A DNA stretch of 16,328 bases from Gammaproteobacteria bacterium (lineage in GTDB: Bacteria > Pseudomonadota > Gammaproteobacteria > Pseudomonadales > M0112), in assembly GCA_006227085.1 (NCBI GenBank), contig SBFY01000088.1, forward strand, positions 1 to 16,328. The letters are read 5' to 3'. A program made the translations under genes and the position numbers. The notes below the pieces were generated by a model. That model did no database searches. It was given only the letters and a program-made list of their open reading frames with translations, and had not been told where the DNA came from. Shown here piece by piece: positions 14,392-16,328 of this stretch; the stretch's first letter is position 1, and each line of letters opens with the position of its first letter.

Positions 14392-14397
14392 TATAAT
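14392..14397 (+). promoter_or_regulatory. possible -10 box for the polysaccharide genes
   Basis: A perfect TATAAT sits right after the comEA terminator. The -35 region at 17-18 bases is GC-rich and poor, so another activator or another promoter may be needed. If real, transcription would start near 14404, downstream of the ATG at 14396, and the protein would then start at GTG 14426. Confidence 0.35.
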
Positions 14398-15403
14398 GCA
14401 TCAACCGTGTGACCGGGCCCATGACGTGCTTGAACTATTAACGTTTCTATTGGTGTGTTTTGCGCTCACCGTCGCGGGTGTGGGCGTGTATATCCGGTTG
14501 GCCAGGCGTTATGGCTGGTTGGCAGAAGTGAATGCCCGAAGTTCGCATCGGCGAGTGACTGCAGTAGGCGCCGGTATTGTGCTGACCCTGCTATTGGTAC
14601 CGTTGCTGTGTTTTTTTGTTGGCAACGGGTTGCTGGAAACCCATTGGATTGGTTTTGCGCTGGCGGCCGCCGTGTTGTCCGGGCTGGGCTGGTTGGATGA
14701 TCGCAAAGGGCTATCAGTGCGCCTGCGCTTGTGCATCCAGGGTCTGGTGCTGGCGGGCTGGTTCCTGCTGGCGTGGGATCCAGGGCCATTATCCCCGTAC
14801 GGGCTGCCGTTAGCGGTGCTGTTGCTGCTGGGCCAATGGTGGTTTATCAACCTGTTTAATTTCATGGATGGGTTGGACGGGTTTGCGGGGCTGGAAGCCT
14901 TGTTTGTGATGGGAGGCTGCCTGTGCCTGTTATGGCCGGCGGACGGAGTCCCGGTGGTCTATTGGGTTGGTTTTGCGGCGGTTGCCGGGTTCCTGGTGTG
15001 GAACTTGCCACCAGCGCGTGTGTTCATGGGCGATGCCGGCAGCCTGATGCTGGGCTTCTGGTTGGCGGGACCCCTGTGGTTGCTGGATTGGCAGGCGTTA
15101 TGGGTCTGGCTGATCCTCACAGCCGTGTTTACGGTGGATGCCAGCCTGACCTTGTTGGCCAGGTTGTGGAAAGGGGAGCGCCTTGCCGAGGCGCACCGGT
15201 CCCACTTGTACCAGCGCTTGTCGCGTCACTGGGGTGGTCATGGCAAGGTGCTGCTGGCTTTGCTGGGCGTTAACCTGGGATGGCTGCTGCCATGGGCATG
15301 GCTGGTCAGCGGGGGCGTGCTGGCGGGTTGGGTAGGGGGTTCTGTGGCATACCTGGGGCTGGTCATTGCCTGGGGCTGCCTGTACCGGCTGCAGGCAGCG
15401 TAA
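14396..15403 (+). CDS. WecA/WbpL-family undecaprenyl-phosphate sugar-1-phosphate transferase
   Basis: A polytopic membrane enzyme of the MraY/WecA/WbpL (glycosyltransferase family 4) type, which moves a sugar phosphate from a UDP-sugar to undecaprenyl phosphate and so primes O-antigen synthesis. From ATG 14396 it has 335 residues with about ten hydrophobic helices. The hallmarks are all present: NARSSH after the first helix, LDDRKG with Asp101-Asp102, NFMDGLDG with the pair Asp158 and Asp161, FMGDAGS at 210-216, and the cytoplasmic HLYQR at 270-274 that marks the WbpL/WecA group rather than MraY. Start is uncertain: GTG 14387, ATG 14396 or GTG 14426 are all in frame and none has a good ribosome binding site. 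It begins the surface-polysaccharide section after the comEA terminator. The exact sugar (for example FucNAc, QuiNAc or GlcNAc) cannot be told. Confidence 0.9.
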   Translation: MHQPCDRAHDVLELLTFLLVCFALTVAGVGVYIRLARRYGWLAEVNARSSHRRVTAVGAGIVLTLLLVPLLCFFVGNGLLETHWIGFALAAAVLSGLGWLDDRKGLSVRLRLCIQGLVLAGWFLLAWDPGPLSPYGLPLAVLLLLGQWWFINLFNFMDGLDGFAGLEALFVMGGCLCLLWPADGVPVVYWVGFAAVAGFLVWNLPPARVFMGDAGSLMLGFWLAGPLWLLDWQALWVWLILTAVFTVDASLTLLARLWKGERLAEAHRSHLYQRLSRHWGGHGKVLLALLGVNLGWLLPWAWLVSGGVLAGWVGGSVAYLGLVIAWGCLYRLQAA

Positions 15404-15444
15404 ACTGGTGCCTGCCAGCCGATTCGACTAGACTACAAGAAGAA

Positions 15445-15450
15445 TAAAAT
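15445..15450 (+). promoter_or_regulatory. weak -10 candidate before the dehydratase gene
   Basis: TAAAAT at 15445-15450 lies in the 108-bp gap between the two polysaccharide genes and matches the -10 consensus at five of six positions; the sequence 16-17 bases upstream is a poor -35. Offered only as a candidate. Confidence 0.2.
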
Positions 15451-15511
15451 CAGAAAGTTATGCGAGCATGGCGGCATGGGCAGTCATGGCGCATGACAAG
15501 TGTGGATTGCC

Positions 15512-16328
15512 ATGCATCCGTGGATCAAGCGACACCTGGCAGGGATGACCGAACTGGGCCATACCCTGCATGACCGACTGATGGATTTGCCGCGCAATAC
15601 GCGGCAGATGCTGTTGCTGTCCCTGGATTCCCTGTTTGTTCCCTTGTCCCTGCTGGGTGCGATCGCATTGTCCAGCGGTGAGCGCGTGGTGGCTATCACG
15701 GCCATGCATGTGGTTGCGGCACTCGTCGCCTTGTTGTGTAGCGAATACATTTTCCTGCGGCTGGGGTTGTATCGGGCAGTGATCCGGTACATGGGGCACC
15801 AAGCCATATTGGCGATTATCAAAGGGATAGGTCTTTCGACAGTCGTTGCGGGGTTCGCTGTCTGGTCGTTTACGGGTGAGGGTGGCCTGCTGTTTCTGGT
15901 TTTGTATGCGGGCTTGTCGTTCTTCCTGATTGGTGGGTCCCGCTTGATGGTGCGGGCCTGGTATCACCACCAGGTCACAAGGGCGGCTGACAGCGTGATT
16001 ATTTATGGTGCCGGTTCTGCGGGTCGCCAGTTGTTGACGGCCTTGATGCAGGGTGATGAATATCGTGCTGTCTGTTTTGTGGACGATGATCGCGCCTTGC
16101 AAGGCAGTGTGATCAATGGTGTGCTGGTTCGCAGTCCCAACGATATTCCCGTCATTGTTCGTGAGTATTCTGTATCCCAGGTATTGCTGGCTTTGCCGGC
16201 AACCGGGCGAAAGCGCCGGCGTGAAATCATTAACCAGCTGATTAACTTGCCAGTCTATATCCGCACCATTCCTGCTTTTGTGGATTTGGTGCGCGGTGAT
16301 GTGGATGTGCAAGATATCCAGGATATTG
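15512..16328 (+). CDS. WbpM/FlaA1-type polysaccharide biosynthesis protein (nucleotide-sugar 4,6-dehydratase), N-terminal part
   Basis: The gene runs past the window end; 272 codons and one base are present of a family that is usually about 620-670 residues. The part seen has about four hydrophobic helices (roughly 33-54, 62-82, 97-118, 126-145), then a first Rossmann-like domain starting VIIYGAGSAGRQLL with glycines at 166-171, the segment CFVDDDRALQGSVINGV, LLALPATGRKRRREI, and an RTIPAFVDLVRGDV stretch. This is the N-terminal half of WbpM-like UDP-GlcNAc dehydratases, whose catalytic SDR domain would follow outside the window. Start is ATG 15512, or GTG 15500; an in-frame TGA at 15494 excludes anything further upstream. 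With the preceding gene it forms a wbpL-wbpM-like pair used to make and load the first O-antigen sugar. Confidence 0.9.
   Translation, partial: MHPWIKRHLAGMTELGHTLHDRLMDLPRNTRQMLLLSLDSLFVPLSLLGAIALSSGERVVAITAMHVVAALVALLCSEYIFLRLGLYRAVIRYMGHQAILAIIKGIGLSTVVAGFAVWSFTGEGGLLFLVLYAGLSFFLIGGSRLMVRAWYHHQVTRAADSVIIYGAGSAGRQLLTALMQGDEYRAVCFVDDDRALQGSVINGVLVRSPNDIPVIVREYSVSQVLLALPATGRKRRREIINQLINLPVYIRTIPAFVDLVRGDVDVQDIQDI

Noticed and set aside
15464..15511. Repeated CATGGCG-like words and a short ATG ORF before the WbpM-like gene
   Set aside because: The ORF is out of frame with the gene and ends within about 27 codons, and the words are short and irregular; chance is sufficient.
15458..16312. Minus-strand open frame (284 codons) opposite the WbpM-like gene
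   Set aside because: The plus-strand frame has clear membrane helices and a Rossmann motif; the minus frame has Gln/His-rich shadow composition.

Overview
The window looks like a chromosomal core region of a gammaproteobacterium, probably related to the Pseudomonadales/Oceanospirillales side of the class. The grounds are gene order and protein character. The run gyrA-serC-pheA-hisC-tyrA-aroA-cmk-rpsA-ihfB is the aromatic 'supraoperon' known from Pseudomonas and relatives, the start of an mtaD-type deaminase lies beside gyrA, and the run ends at comEA- and wbpL/wbpM-like genes that flank O-antigen loci in Pseudomonas. GC content looks moderately high. I cannot name a genus. No phage, transposon, CRISPR array, tRNA or rRNA is visible.

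Layout. Positions 1-170 (minus strand) hold the first 56 codons of an MtaD/TRZ-ATZ amidohydrolase, divergent from everything else. Positions 171-541 are a divergent regulatory region with short repeats. From 542 all genes lie on the plus strand. gyrA (542-3130) is followed by a tightly packed amino-acid block: serC, pheA, hisC, tyrA, aroA and cmk (3164-9433), with small gaps and two ATGA overlaps (hisC/tyrA and aroA/cmk) that suggest translational coupling. A 162-base leader full of stem-loops precedes rpsA (9596-11281), which ends in a strong 12-bp hairpin. Next come ihfB, lapA, lapB and pyrF (11382-13908), then a comEA-like gene with its own good ribosome binding site and a textbook UUCG-loop terminator (14356-14381). 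After the terminator begins a surface-polysaccharide section: a WecA/WbpL-type priming sugar-phosphate transferase (14396-15403) and the N-terminal two-fifths or so of a WbpM/FlaA1-type nucleotide-sugar dehydratase cut by the window end.

How the genes work together. SerC supplies serine and also acts in vitamin B6 synthesis. AroA makes EPSP on the way to chorismate. PheA and TyrA take chorismate/prephenate to phenylpyruvate and the tyrosine branch, and HisC is an aminotransferase of the type thought to serve aromatic amino acids as well as histidine. Cmk, RpsA, GyrA and IHF-beta are housekeeping nucleotide, translation and DNA-topology functions. LapA and LapB tune lipopolysaccharide synthesis, and the last two genes make the polysaccharide that would be attached to lipid A-core.

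Nothing here is a clearly undescribed system. The points most worth a second look are the multi-hairpin rpsA leader without a proper Shine-Dalgarno, the unfused tyrA/aroA pair with an NADP-like cofactor loop in TyrA, the class II (glyphosate-insensitive type) signature of AroA, and the joined gene order that is broken into several loci in E. coli.
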